This document shows positions 1 to 10,189 of a DNA stretch of 64,000 nucleotides, piece after piece. Source of the stretch: Anniella stebbinsi (Eukaryota > Chordata > Lepidosauria > Squamata > Anniellidae); assembly GCA_029215795.1 (NCBI GenBank), contig JARDYH010000002.1:62659001-62723000 (forward strand), read 5' to 3'. The notes beneath the pieces are model-generated. The model saw only the letters and a program-made list of their open reading frames with translations. It did not search any database and had not been told where the DNA came from. The stretch's first letter is position 1. Every line of letters begins with the position of its first letter. A program made the translations under genes and the position numbers.

Positions 1-402
1 ATATGTGTGTTGGGTTACCTGAAGTCTTATTGTCTAGGAATACTACTATCAACATTGTCAAGTTGTAGGAACATATTTTATTTAGGATAAGCATTTTTAA
101 AATAAGCACTTTTTAATATGGCAACAACAATTTTGGGTGTCCTGAATGTACCTTTGGGTGTCCTGAACTGAAAACCTGAGAATGTTATTGACTAGATGGT
201 ACTATGTTATTCTCAAAAAAACAACCCTGTGAGGTAGACATGGATGGGCTGTGGTCCTGTTACTTGCCCTTCTGCAATGTTCACTGTACTGCATATGTGT
301 GTTGGGTTACCTGAAGTCTTATTGTCTAGGAATTGTAGGAACATATTTTATTTAGGATAAGCATTTTTAAAATAAGCACTTTTTAATATGGCAACAACAA
401 TA
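1..402. repeat. Direct duplication of an AT-rich segment
   Basis: Bases 1-41 recur at 293-333, and bases 56-130 recur at about 326-400. The first copy has about 22 extra bases between the two blocks (roughly 42-63). The segment is AT-rich and non-coding. It lies downstream of the Harbinger transposase gene (minus strand), so it may belong to that element's 3' flank, but no terminal inverted repeat was found to prove this. Confidence 0.75.
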
Positions 403-429
403 TGGCAATATGGCAACAACAATTTCAGC

Positions 430-698
430 ATAGAAAATAAAATTAACAGCATTTACAACAGCATTTAATTTGACATTGAAAGAAACATAGTTGAAAGTCA
501 CATTATTATGAACATACATCTCATAACAATATCTAATTACTAACAGCAATGTAAAAGAAAAATCAGCAAAGAAAATAAAATTAACAGCATTTGCAACAGC
601 ATTGCATTACACATTGAAAGAAACATACGTTACTTTGAAGTCACTGAACATCTCAAAACAGCAATGTAAAAGCGAAATCAACATAGAAAATAAAATTC
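430..698. repeat. Imperfect tandem repeat, about 2.1 units of 115-138 bp
   Basis: Units begin at 430, 568 and 683 with the shared start AGAAAATAAAATT and continue with AACAGCATTT, a CATTGAAAGAAACATA block and CAGCAATGTAAAAG. The third unit is only a stub. No coding capacity is visible. Confidence 0.7.
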
Positions 699-993
699 AC
701 ATATTCTAAAGGGATTGTCTATAAGTAGTCTCATTTCCTAATGCAGCTTCTTCTTGATGAAAAAAGAATAAACACAGTCAGTGCTGCCTGGAGCGGGACT
801 TGGCTTTTGCTTGAAGAATGGAATGAATGATCCAGAAAAAGGAAGCGGTTGCCTTCTGGTCTGGTCACATCACAGAGGTTCCACACGACACCGTCTTTGA
901 TCCCCTGCAGTTCTCTCTATGCTATGTTCTAAGGGAAATTTAGAGATGGATTGTTTTAGCATAGGATGTAATAACAATATCCCACCCTCTACA

Positions 994-1021
994 CATTCAT
1001 TCATTCATTCATTCATTCATT
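994..1021. repeat. (ATTC)n microsatellite
   Basis: About seven uninterrupted ATTC units. The rest of 700-1130 shows nothing else recognisable except that it would be the 3' untranslated region of the transposase gene on the minus strand. Confidence 0.9.
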
Positions 1022-1130
1022 CTCAGGCCATGAAGCCTTTATGCGGATACTTTCCTGATTTGTTTATGCACTTTCCTTATTGGTTTATGCTTCGAGCAGG
1101 TCTTGACACATGATTCCTTCCTGTGACTTG

Positions 1131-1212
1131 CTGAAATAGAGTAAATAGAGTAAAGTTAGGGAAAACATGGCTTACACAAGTTTGGCACAGGGGTTTGGCA
1201 CTGAACACTCAC
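1131..1212 (-). other. Candidate 3'-UTR intron of the transposase gene
   Basis: Reading the minus strand, the transposase stop codon (1219-1217) is followed four bases later by a GTGAGT donor (1212-1207). A pyrimidine-rich acceptor ending CTCTATTTCAG sits at 1131. The intron would be 82 bp. Because the junction is only a few bases after the stop, splicing would not by rule trigger nonsense-mediated decay. This is a motif-based inference; no transcript data are available. Confidence 0.4.
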
Positions 1213-1216
1213 CTCC

Positions 1217-2671
1217 CTAGGGGTTCTGCCCACGCAGAGACCAAAGCATGCCTCTTAAGGCATCTCTGACCTTTTCCCCAGCAGCCTTTTCTTGAATTTC
1301 CTCATGCCCCGTTGGCAGCGGGGCACCCAGGGTTGCCAGTTCAATTTGCCTTGCTTCGTGGAGATCCAATGCAACATCATGTCCTTGACTTTCACAAATG
1401 TTGTGTAGAATGACACAGGCAGATATCACAGAAATGACGTTTTCTTCAGCGAGTTCTATCCTGGACGACAGGCATCTCCACCGTGCTTTTAACCTTCCAA
1501 AGGCACATTCAACAACATTCCTCGCCCGTGACAGACAGTGGTTGAAATGTTGCTTTTGCTGGTCCAGGGCTCCGCCGTAAGGTTTCATCAGCCACTTCCG
1601 AATGGGGTAAGCGGAATCAGCCACCACCAGTGGAGGAATCTGCACGTCATTAACAGTAATGGTAGGGTTCCCTGGGATGAAGACACCAGCTTCCATGGCC
1701 TCAAAGAACGCAGAGTTCCTGAAGACATGGGCATCGTGATTTCTCCCACTCCAACCTATTTCCACATCCATGAATCGCCCACGGTGGTCCACTGTGCCTT
1801 GAAGGAGCATGGAAAAAAAGCGTTTCCGGTTTATGTAGTCAGGGCCTTGCCTAGGAGGACAGGCAATTTCAATGTGACATCCATCTGTGGCTGCAACACA
1901 ATGAAAGAAGCCCAGTTTGGAAAATCCACTCATGATCTGAGAGAGAAAACATAAATAATGGAAAATAAATCATTACTGCTTCATCGGCTGGCATGCTTGA
2001 GATACAATGATCAAGTTCCATTTGGCCACCTATATAACAGCCTAGCCCATCTTTTCCTATCCCAAATAATAAAAAACAAGACTCACCTCTGGAACATTGC
2101 CAAGGCAAACTGTTTTTCTCAGAAGCGCATGCTCCATGGCTAGGCAGACCTCCACAACGATCATGGCTGCCGTTGTTCTACCGATCCCAAATTGCTGAGC
2201 CACCACCCGGTAACCACCAGGATTTGCTAGCCTCCATATACAGATGGCCACGTGCTTCACCATTGGAATGGCTTCCCTCATGTTCGTATTGCGACGTTCT
2301 AGAAATGGCCGAAGATGGTCTGCAATCTGGAAAAGGGTTGCTCTGGTCATCCTAAAGTTCTCTAGCCACTGCTCATCACCCCAGAGGGCTAGAACATCGT
2401 TTTCCCACCAGTCACGACTCCTGGGGAAGCACCACCATCTTCTTGGTCTCTGTTTTTTCATCAAAGGAACATATAATAAATTCTCTTGGAGTCTATCTTG
2501 TTGGAGTCTTAAAAGATAAGAGTTGTTCTCTTGGAGCCTTCTCATGATGATTCGTCTTCTTCTTCTTCTCCGTTGAATCGTTCTCCTTAGGCAAGTCAAT
2601 GTAACGTGCATATTTGCGATCAGAAGTTGAATCGCATAAATGAGGGAACGAGAAATCGAGGTAGGAGCCAT
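1217..2671 (-). CDS. PIF/Harbinger transposase (HARBI1-like nuclease), two exons
   Basis: This is a DDE nuclease of the PIF/Harbinger superfamily, which cuts and joins transposon ends. Exon 1 runs 2671-2087 and exon 2 runs 1936-1217. The 150-bp intron has donor GTGAGT (2086) and a TTTTCTCTCTCAG acceptor (1937), and the frame is kept across it. The predicted length is about 434 residues. Exon 1 encodes an arginine-rich basic stretch (about residues 29-45) and a helix-turn-helix-like region (about 130-180). Exon 2 encodes the nuclease domain with the expected acidic residues: D213 (TDGCHIE), D302 (VADSAYP) and E338 (VVECAFGRLKARW). An open frame reaches upstream to 2698 only with a TTG, so I chose the ATG at 2671, which has G at -3 and +4. 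No stop or frameshift is visible. It is an element transposase or a domesticated relative, not the single-copy vertebrate HARBI1 gene. The Myb-like partner gene typical of these elements was not found. Confidence 0.85.
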
Positions 2672-2785
2672 CTCGCCTTCTCTTCCCGTCCAGCTCAAAA
2701 TGGCGTTTCAGAAAGAGAAAAGGGGAACCAAACTTGCTTCTCTGGTGTCGCCTAGGTAAATGAACTCAACGGTCGACGAAACTCA

Positions 2786-3169
2786 GATCACGTGCTTGTA
2801 TGCATATGCTCGCGCGCGAAGGTGCGCGTAACCTGAAGGCATTTTTTCCCCCCCGCTCAGCTCTGCCCTCTCCCCCCCTCCCATCTCGTTGCCAGGTAAC
2901 CCGAAATTACGTAGGCAGGCAGGTACATTCCTGTGGGTGGAGTACAGGAAGGGAGGGCTGGGAAAGGGGTTGGCTCTGATCACGTGCTTGTATGCATATG
3001 CACGCGCGCGAAGGTGCGCGTAACCTGAAGGCATTTTTTTCCCCCCGCTCAGCTCTGCCCTCTCCCCCCCTCCCATCTCGTTGCCAGGCAACCCGAAATT
3101 ACGTAGGCAGGCAGGTACATTCCTGTGGGTGGAGTACAGGAAGGGAGGGCTGGGAAAGGGGTTGGCTTT
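2786..3169. promoter_or_regulatory. Two tandem 192-bp units upstream of the transposase start
   Basis: Units 2786-2977 and 2978-3169 are nearly identical. Each carries TCACGTG (an E-box-type palindrome), a CGCGCGCG-like block, a pyrimidine tract, and ACGTAGGCAGGCAGG. They lie 115 bp and more upstream of the transposase ATG (minus strand), where promoter or enhancer sequence would be expected. Tandem promoter units that boost or tune transcription are known in other mobile elements. The promoter role here is inferred from position and content only. An open frame across the array (3175-2783) is a by-product of the repeat length being divisible by three. Confidence 0.55.
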
Positions 3170-3400
3170 AGGCAAAAAGCGAATTAAAATGTCTGTTTCC
3201 TCCTCCCGAAGCCCCGCATGTGAACAATTAAAACGCGCGTCGGAGAAAAGCGATAATGCGCTTCAACGCCTCTCGCTGCCTCCCGTGCAGAGGGATGAGG
3301 CGTAAATGCGCCTCCGCGATAGTGCGCATAATACCACAAACGGGCGCAAAAGCGCATCCTTGTGGAGGGGGCCCATAACTCAAGCAGCCTGCAAAACAGA
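3170..3400. other. CpG-rich block with repeated GCGC-containing motifs
   Basis: This stretch keeps many CpGs, with motifs such as AATGCGC, GTGCGCATAAT, GGGCGCAAAAGCGC and CCACAA...TTGTGG in short inverted arrangement (about 3334-3363). It could be the subterminal or terminal region of the Harbinger element. A matching inverted copy on the far side of the gene (before 1131) was not seen, so element ends remain unassigned. Confidence 0.35.
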
Positions 3401-3894
3401 AACTAAAGAAGAAGAGTCAAGGAATTAATCCTGTAAGACACCATTGAACATGTTGAGGACGGAGGAAGCAGTCACTATGAAACATAAGTACTGCTCAGTG
3501 TGTCCTACCACGTAATGAAACAACTTAAAAAACCACATTTTTAAACAGAATATAAGTCATTTCAAGGGCAATGTGGATAGGCTCTGTGCAGGCTGAGCTT
3601 TCAGATGTATTTGTAACTATGTAGTTATTCTATTATTGATTTGCCTTTCCTTCTGCAACTCCATCTTGGTGTTGCCTCTGCATTATGAAAAGTATTGGGT
3701 CATTTCCACTTGTGAAAATAGATCTGAGTTCTCTAAGTATGATGGGATGTTGTGGGGAAAGAGCAGAAAATCTGCTTACTTCATTGGTTACTCCTGCTTA
3801 TAGTTTTTTTAAAAAAATATATACGTTAGTGTTCAGGACAATCATGTTAGATACCAACAGAGGTGGCAGGGTGCCAGCAGTCTTCTGAAGTCTT
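3401..3894. other. No recognisable feature
   Basis: Mostly AT-rich unique-looking sequence. I see no credible coding region, RNA gene or named repeat. Confidence 0.5.
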
Positions 3895-3972
3895 GTTCAG
3901 ACAACATACTAAGCCATGATTACTAACCCTTTTCCAGCAAATAGTTAGTAAGCGTGTTTGAAACGTGATTAT

Positions 3973-5467
3973 TAGGAATATGCAGGGACCTCCCAGATTG
4001 GATCGGGACCTGGATTGGGACCTCCAATTTTGTCCTGGATCGGATCGGACAAAATCAGAGGCCCCCCGGGCCAGATCGATCCCGATCCAAACATCGGACG
4101 TCCAATATTCGGATCGGCCGCCATTTTTGTTTTCCCCATAGACTTGCATTGGGGGAAAGAAAGCTTCCCCCAATGCAAGTCTATGGGGAAGACACGACAG
4201 CGAGTGGGTGAGTGGGGGCCTAACTCCCCCCTACCCCCTCACGCTTCTTACCTCGCGGGGCAGTCCTTTGCAGACAGCCCTGCCAGGTAAGCCCCCCCGC
4301 TGTCTGCTTACATCGGCGGGCGCCCGCCGGTGCAAATGGACAGCCCCCCCATGTAAGCCCCCCCCACGATCCTCACCTGGCGGGGCTGTCTGCTTCCATT
4401 GGCTGGTGTTCACTGGCGCCTGCTGATGGAAGCGGACAGCCCCGCCAGGTAAGCCCCCCCACTCCTTACCTGGCGGGGCGTCCTCCTCTGTCCGTTGCTG
4501 GCTGTAAACTCCTGCGAACTAGGCCTCACGGCCTGGTTTACAGGAGAGCGCCAGGTGATGACCTGGCGTTCTCCTGTAAACTAGGCCATGAGGCCTAGTT
4601 TGCAGTAGTTTACAGACGGCAATGGGAGGAGGAGGACGCCCCGCCAGGTGAGTCTCCCCCCTGCGATCCTCACTTGGCGGGGCTATCTGCTTCCATCAGC
4701 GGGCGCCTGCTGGTGCCAGCTGATGGAAGCAGACAGCCCCCCCAGGTAAGCCCTCCCAGCTCCTTACCTGGTGGGGCGTCGTCCTCCATCCATTGCCGGC
4801 TGTAAACTTCTGTGAACTAGGCCTCGCGACCTAGTTTACAGGAGAGCGCCAGGTGATGACATCATCACCTGGTGCTCTCCTGTAAACTAGGCCGCGAGGC
4901 CTAGTTTGCAGTAGTTTATAGCCGGCAATGGGAGGAGGACTCCCCCCCAGATAAGCCCCCCTGCGATCCTCACCTGGCGGGGCTGTCCACTTCCATCGGC
5001 GGGCGCCCGCTGGCACCTGCCGATGGAAGCGGACAGCCCCGCCAGGTAGCCCCCCCTGCTGTCCGATTCCATTGGCGGGCGCCCATGGGCACCCGCCAAT
5101 GGAAGCGGACAGCCCCCCAGGTAAGCCCCCCGCTCCTTACCTGGCGGGGTGTCCTCCTCTGTCCGTTGTCGGCTGCAAACTACTGTGAACTAGGCCGCGA
5201 GGCCTAGTTTGCAGTAGTTTACAGCCGGCAACGGGAGGAGGAGGACGCCCTGCCAGGTAAGCCCTCCCCGCTGTCCGCTTCCATCGGTGGGCGCCCGCTG
5301 GCATCTGCCAATGGAAGTGGCGGTGGGCTCCCGCCGATCCTCCGATTTTTCCCGAACCGGATCGGGTCTTTCTGGACCAGTTCTGGAAGATTGGACAATC
5401 CAGAGGGGTGATCCCCCCTGGATTGGCTCTGGATCGTGGATCGGACCCGATCCAGTGTACACCCCTA
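3973..5467. mobile_element. Non-autonomous hAT element, GC-rich, multi-hairpin
   Basis: Ends are TAGGAATATGCA on the left and the inverse of TAGGGGTGTACA on the right. They are flanked by a perfect 8-bp duplication, GTGATTAT (3965-3972 and 5468-5475), which is diagnostic of hAT-type insertion. The interior has no transposase. It is built of repeated palindromic blocks: a hairpin at 4143-4183, several units around CTGGCGGGGCTGTC with inverted partners GACAGCCCCGCCAGG, and units around AACTAGGCC with the core GCCAGGTGATGAC (about 4500-4600 and 4800-4920). Outer segments near both ends are rich in GATCC/GGATCGG motifs. The 60-90 codon open frames here are by-products of GC-rich palindromes. Confidence 0.85.
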
Positions 5468-5517
5468 GTGATTATGTAGCCACCATGGTTAGAAATGGTC
5501 CATGTGACACACTAAGA

Positions 5518-5757
5518 CCTAATCTACACCAAGCAGGATATTGCACTATGAAAGTGGCATGAAAGCGGTATATAAAAGGCAGGACCACACCAAGCAGGAT
5601 ATAGCGGTATGAAATCGGTATATGTTATGTGTCAATGGGCCCCAACAGTTGTCAGTGCTCTTCAATACTGCAATAAAGCAGTAGTGTGGCTCCTGCCTTT
5701 TATATACCGCTTTCATACTGCTTTCATAGTGCAATATACTGCTTGGTGTAGATTAGG
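5518..5757. mobile_element. MITE with long inverted repeats
   Basis: The left ACCTAATCTACACCAAGCAGG and the right CTGCTTGGTGTAGATTAGG are inverse copies, and the match continues inward with mismatches for about 60 bp (AGCAGTATGAAAGCGGTATAT and similar). The centre carries GGGCCCCAACAGTTGTCAG. CTAAG occurs at both flanks and may be part of a target duplication. Related copies lie at 31135-31345, 11345-11455, 11548-11690 and 63570-63706. Confidence 0.75.
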
Positions 5758-5817
5758 CTAAGCCATAATGTTGAGCTCAAAATGCTTAACCTCCATAGCT
5801 TAGTGTGTTGTCTGAAC

Positions 5818-6895
5818 AGGGTCATACTGTGGCAATAGCCAGCAGAATCAGCAATGGCCATGCTCTAAGCAAATTAGAGGTTGCCATTTTCACTTCTTAC
5901 AGTTCCCATCTGGAGCACTATAGGAGGGGAAAATGGTGTCTATCCAGCACTCAAGAGTGCCAGTAATTAGACATACTTGTGGTTGATAAGGCTATCAATG
6001 GCTGCTAGTTAAAATGATTCCAGCATAAAACTGGAATGCCTTCTGTATAACAGATTCTGAGGAATTATTTTAATACTGTATTTTAAAAATAGTTTTCATA
6101 TTTATATGAATACCACTTAGGGTTTTATTATATTTAGCAATATAGATATCAGAAATAAATAAACAAATAAATAAACAAGAGCAGGAGGCTGCTATTGCCA
6201 TTATATCCTGCTTATGGGCTTCACATGGGTAGTTGGTTGGCCACTGTGTGAATGCTGACTAGATGGTCCCTTGTTCCGATCCAGCATGGCTCGTCTTATC
6301 TTATTAATTGTGTTTTGTCTTTTTGAAAGAGCTATCCAGGGCAAGCGTCCACTGAGACTATTGTTTAGACCTTGGTAGCTTCCCAAGGACTCTGCCTAGT
6401 GGCACCAGGCCTGAGTAGTTGTACATGAAAAGGACACAACTCCTTCAAATTCCCCTCAGAAATAACCATTTCCTGTTTTTATCTGTGTCAAATAAGCTAC
6501 TTCTGACCATTAATACTATTACTGAATTTTAGGAAGAAGGATAAGATCAATGGTTCTTTGAAATCACACACTCCCTTGACAACTAGAGAATGCTCTTATG
6601 GTGTATTTGAAACCAGAATTCACACTAAAAACCTTCCTCTCTTTCACTATTGCAATTTGAATCTCAAAATGTACTCTTAGCCAACTATCTGTTTCCCAAA
6701 TCGTTTGTGTCAAATATTTGAGCATTTTGAAAGGTGTTCCTTGAATGTCTGATAAAAGCTTGTGTGCATACCATTTAACTAACTTTAATTTGTGTAGAAG
6801 GAAGCATTTTATAGCAAAAGTAACTCTTCAGTTACTAGCCATGTTTTTCTTCATTTGACAAATATCTGCTACTGTGTAACAGGATAGAATAAAGC
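5818..6895. other. AT-rich interval with a LINE/SINE-type 3' segment
   Basis: An AAATA/AAACA-rich tail lies at about 6154-6180. Bases 6190-6300 contain GTTGGTTGGCCACTGTGTGAA and TGCTGACTAGATGG...GATCCAGCATGGC, a segment I know as a common interspersed 3' end in squamate genomes. The rest (6430-6895) shows nothing recognisable. Confidence 0.45.
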
Positions 6896-7422
6896 TAGGG
6901 TGACCAGACGGCCCGGGGTTTCCCGGTCCTAACCGGGAAACCTGGGGCGATCCGGGCCAACCGGGGGGTGGCGGGGGCAAACCAGGGCGGCGGGGGGGTC
7001 ACGCGGCGGTGGCGGGAGGCGGGCGGGCGGTGCGAGGCGGGCGGCGCGAGGCACTTACCTGCTGGGGCATCCGCTTCCCTCCGGTGCTCTGAATCTACTG
7101 AGAAACAGGCTTCGCGGCCTGTCCCTCAGTAGCGCGCCGGGTGATGACGTCATCACCTGGCGCGCTACTGAGAGACAGGCCAGGTGGGCGGCGCGGGCGG
7201 GTGGCGCGAGGCGGGCTGGCGGCGCGGCACGGGGCGGGCGGGGGGGCGTGTGGGTGGGGTGGAGCGGCGCGGGGCGGGGGGACGTGCGGGCGGCGCAAGC
7301 GGGCGGCGCGAGGCGGGCTGGCGGCGCGGGGCGGGGGGCGCGCGCGCAGTGGGGGGGTTGTTTTGGGGGGCGGGGGGGCGGGGGGGGGACCGGGATTTTG
7401 GTTCTCAAAATCTGGTCACCCT
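6896..7422. mobile_element. Non-autonomous hAT element, extremely G-rich
   Basis: The ends TAGGGTGACCAGA and TCTGGTCACCCT(A) are inverted and flanked by AATAAAGC (6888-6895 and 7423-7430), a clean 8-bp target duplication. The interior is C-rich then G-rich, with long G runs from about 6960 and from 7190 to 7390. A hairpin is centred on GTGATGACGTCATCAC (7141-7156), which includes the CRE-type palindrome TGACGTCA. It has no transposase. Proline/arginine- or glycine-rich open frames on both strands are artefacts of composition. Confidence 0.88.
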
Positions 7423-7581
7423 AATAAAGCAATAGCATAGAGCTCCAGTCATGCACACCATATTTTGCTGCAGGCTGGCTCAGACATTACTTTTGGCTGC
7501 TTTGACAAGTTTGTGATACAAGAATGGGGATGTTTAAACATTTGTTATTATGACATTTTCCTCATCCAGCTCAGGAAATGA

Positions 7582-8209
7582 TAGGGATGTGCACTGCATT
7601 GATTCCAGATCTTAAACCCGAACTGAAGCAGGTCACTTCGGTCCAAATCTGGATCGGTACCAGATTGGGATGAAGCAGCCTGAAGCAGGTCATACTGGGT
7701 CTGAAGTGCATCAGCCCAACTCAGGGTGATGGTTTCTGCTGCCCACCCCCACTGAGCCATGCAATTGGGCAGGACTTACCTGCCACTTTTGGGAAACGGT
7801 CCCTTATGACCTCTGTAGTTTCCAACATTAGATTTATGACAATAGAGAGCCCCCTCTTCATGAAACATGGCAGCTCTCAGGGAGGACAGACAGCTGCTGA
7901 GTTTGAGCAGATGGGCCAGGTAAATTCTGGCTGCTCATGCAGTTTTATGGGCAGAGGGCAGCAGCTCACCAGAATTGGGGGATGAGCAAGTGGGGGAGGG
8001 AGTACTATGGATTCCTGGTTGGCCTCACATGCTTGGCAGGTTCCCGTGAAGCCACAACATCTGACCTGCTTCAGATAACTGGATCTCACTTCAGAACTTG
8101 ATCTGGAGTGGATTTGACTGGGTCCAAATTGGGCCAGGGTGGTTCAGGGCTGGTTTGAAAGCTCTGAACTGGCCTCCAAAGTGGGTCAGGGTGGTGGTGC
8201 ACAGCCCTA
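7582..8209. mobile_element. hAT-like MITE with TAGGGATGTGCAC ends
   Basis: The left end TAGGGATGTGCAC and right end GTGCACAGCCCTA are inverted. The flanking octamers GGAAATGA and CTAAATAA match at 5 of 8 positions, compatible with an aged hAT duplication. Internal sequence is rich in GAAGCAGGTC- and GGTCCAAAT-type motifs on the left with inverse-like GACCTGCTTC near the right. The termini resemble those of the element at 3973-5467. Confidence 0.65.
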
Positions 8210-8510
8210 CTAAATAACCTGCCTCAAATGAAAGGCAAGATTTTAAAGCCTCCAAATAGGGCTGCAAACCAGAGAGGTAACCTGGGGCAAAACATAGCCC
8301 TGGGGGCCTCTTCCTAAACTCTCCTCCCCCATTCTGTCAGTAGATAACACAGTATATTTTTAAATACACAAAATATCAACATAAATGTATTTTATAGCTT
8401 AGTATGTAGCATTAATGCTAATGAATGTATGGATAATGATATATAAGCAAACTTTACTGGAATTTAAAAGGACCATATTACAAACTCCTGGTATTATGAA
8501 TCACTATAGT

Positions 8511-8697
8511 GGGCAATATCCAAAGCTGCTGCTCTGTTTACACCCTCAGTGTAGCACTAGCATAAGCAATCTCATGTGCAATGCCAGTATCGTATTCTGG
8601 AGTGATGGGTTTTCCAGGACATTATTGGTGTTGTGCTAGAAGTCACGTTAATGCAGCATTGATGGCGTAAGCAGAGTGGCAGCGCTGGATATTGCCC
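8511..8697. mobile_element. Short inverted-repeat MITE
   Basis: GGGCAATATCCAAAGCTGCTG at the left is the imperfect inverse of GCAGCGCTGGATATTGCCC at the right, and pairing continues inward. No convincing target duplication was found. Confidence 0.6.
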
Positions 8698-10189
8698 AAT
8701 ATATATATAAATATTATTTATAATTACTAAAATTAAGAGCTGAATTAAATATTTGCATCACTCAAACAAAAATCCCTTATTACAATAGTTAATGAATCAT
8801 CTCATACTTGCCTACTGCAATGACTTTTCCCTTGCTTTCATTTTGGCAAAATTATCAATTAAGTTGTCAAAAGAGATTTCCCTAGCAAGCTTCATTTCTG
8901 CTGAGATCATAATAATGTAGTTAAGAGCACAATCCTAACTCTCAGTGCTGCTGGCTGTGGGGGCTTTGATGTGGCAGATGAGCCTCTCCACTGGCAGGAA
9001 GAAGCTTGGGGAGGGAAGTCCACCTGGCACCTCTGATATCCTGGCAGAAAGCTCTGTGGGTTCTTGGTGGTGTTTCAATGAGTAGAAAATCCCAAAGTAG
9101 GGTATTGCAGGAACAGCCTTGAATCCACTGGATCCAAGGACCCTTGGTTTTTGCGAGGGCCCAGAGGTAGGCCCCATGGGAGGGATTTTTCTTTTCTAAA
9201 AGAACCACCAGCAACAAAAAAGGTAAGTCCACCCTTCCCACTGCCCAGCACAGGTCGGCAGGGCTTCCGAAGCGGTGCACAATTCACTACTTCCTCCCTC
9301 CTCTACTTAGGATAACTCTACCCTCTTCTTTTCCTGTCACAGATCTTAGCCAATCTTTTACAGTCTTTCAGTTTACTGATGTTCTACACAGACCTGATGC
9401 AATCAATACGCGAATGGTAAATACATTTTCCAGGCCTTTGCATATATATAATTCAAAACAATGTTATTTTGCCATGGTTGCTGCAGAATCCTCAGGCTTT
9501 TAAAATTTTAACTTTGATTTATCATACAACTTTTTTTCCTATTGTCTTTTTGGAAGACTGTTCTTACAGGCCTACTTGTTTTGTTTAAACAGCTGCATTA
9601 TTTTTAACAATAATTTTTAACTGGCCCATTTTATTACTATTTTACTGTACAGTTCTTATGATTTTATTGTGGCTTGAGTACTTTGATTCCGGTTTGTAAA
9701 CCGTTCTGGATGCTACATGAATGGCAGAGGCCACGGCATATAAATATTTAAAATGAATAAATAACAACTTCCAAAATCTCAAAGGTGCATTCTTGAGCTT
9801 CATGGATTGCAGAGGTTGCCAGAGTTGGAAACTGCTCGCATATCACATTGTTTTTGTGAGTAGACAATACCCATGGGTAAAATGAACTGCTGAAAGTATC
9901 AGACCACAGATACAGTAAGGCTAGACTAGACCTAGTCAATTAACTTTTGTTCAAACTTTGAGGAAGCTGGAATTAAGGCTTATAAAATCGTGTGTGCATC
10001 TTTTATTCTAAGCCATAATTCCTGGGTAAATGGATACAGCTCAATAATAAGGCTGCAATTCATAAGCAACTTGCTCCAAAGTAGTCCGATGGCCCACTTA
10101 GTCTAGGGATCTAATTCCTTAGAACGTGATATTGAAATTCCAATACATCATTAACCTAGGTTTGCCATGTCCCAAATCTGGACAGCCTA
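8698..10189. other. Unassigned AT-rich interval with one LINE-type 3' tail
   Basis: Bases 9655-9770 read like the 3' end of an L2-type LINE or its SINE partner (TTTGTAAACCGTTCTGGAT ... CATATAAATATTTAAA, then AATAAATAA). About 8930-9290 is GC-richer and opens with an ACAATCCTAACTCTC motif, but I could not assign it. No host gene is seen. Confidence 0.45.

Larger units (their letters stand above)
3895..5817. mobile_element. Outer TIR element hosting two nested insertions
   Basis: The left end GTTCAGACAACATACTAAGCC (3895) is the inverted match of the right end, which reads AGTGTGTTGTCTGAAC up to 5817. Another half-copy of the same family lies at about 41888-41955. Inside this element sit a hAT element with perfect 8-bp target duplications (3973-5467) and a second inverted-repeat MITE (5518-5757). 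The outer element is therefore the oldest layer. Its own sequence, once the insertions are removed, is only about 190 bp, so it is a short non-autonomous element of unknown superfamily. Confidence 0.6.

Noticed and set aside
1538..1954. 138-codon plus-strand frame
   Set aside because: Antisense shadow of transposase exon 2.
1217..2671. The conserved single-copy vertebrate HARBI1 gene
   Set aside because: The protein differs in length and in the sequence around the DDE residues; it is a separate Harbinger-family transposase.
2783..3175. 130-codon frame on the minus strand with an internal duplicate
   Set aside because: It is the tandem 192-bp repeat (64 codons per unit) read in a frame lacking stops.
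7055..7435. Open frames of up to 117 codons rich in proline, arginine or glycine on both strands
   Set aside because: They lie in the GC-extreme interior of a hAT element; low complexity and presence on both strands show a composition artefact.
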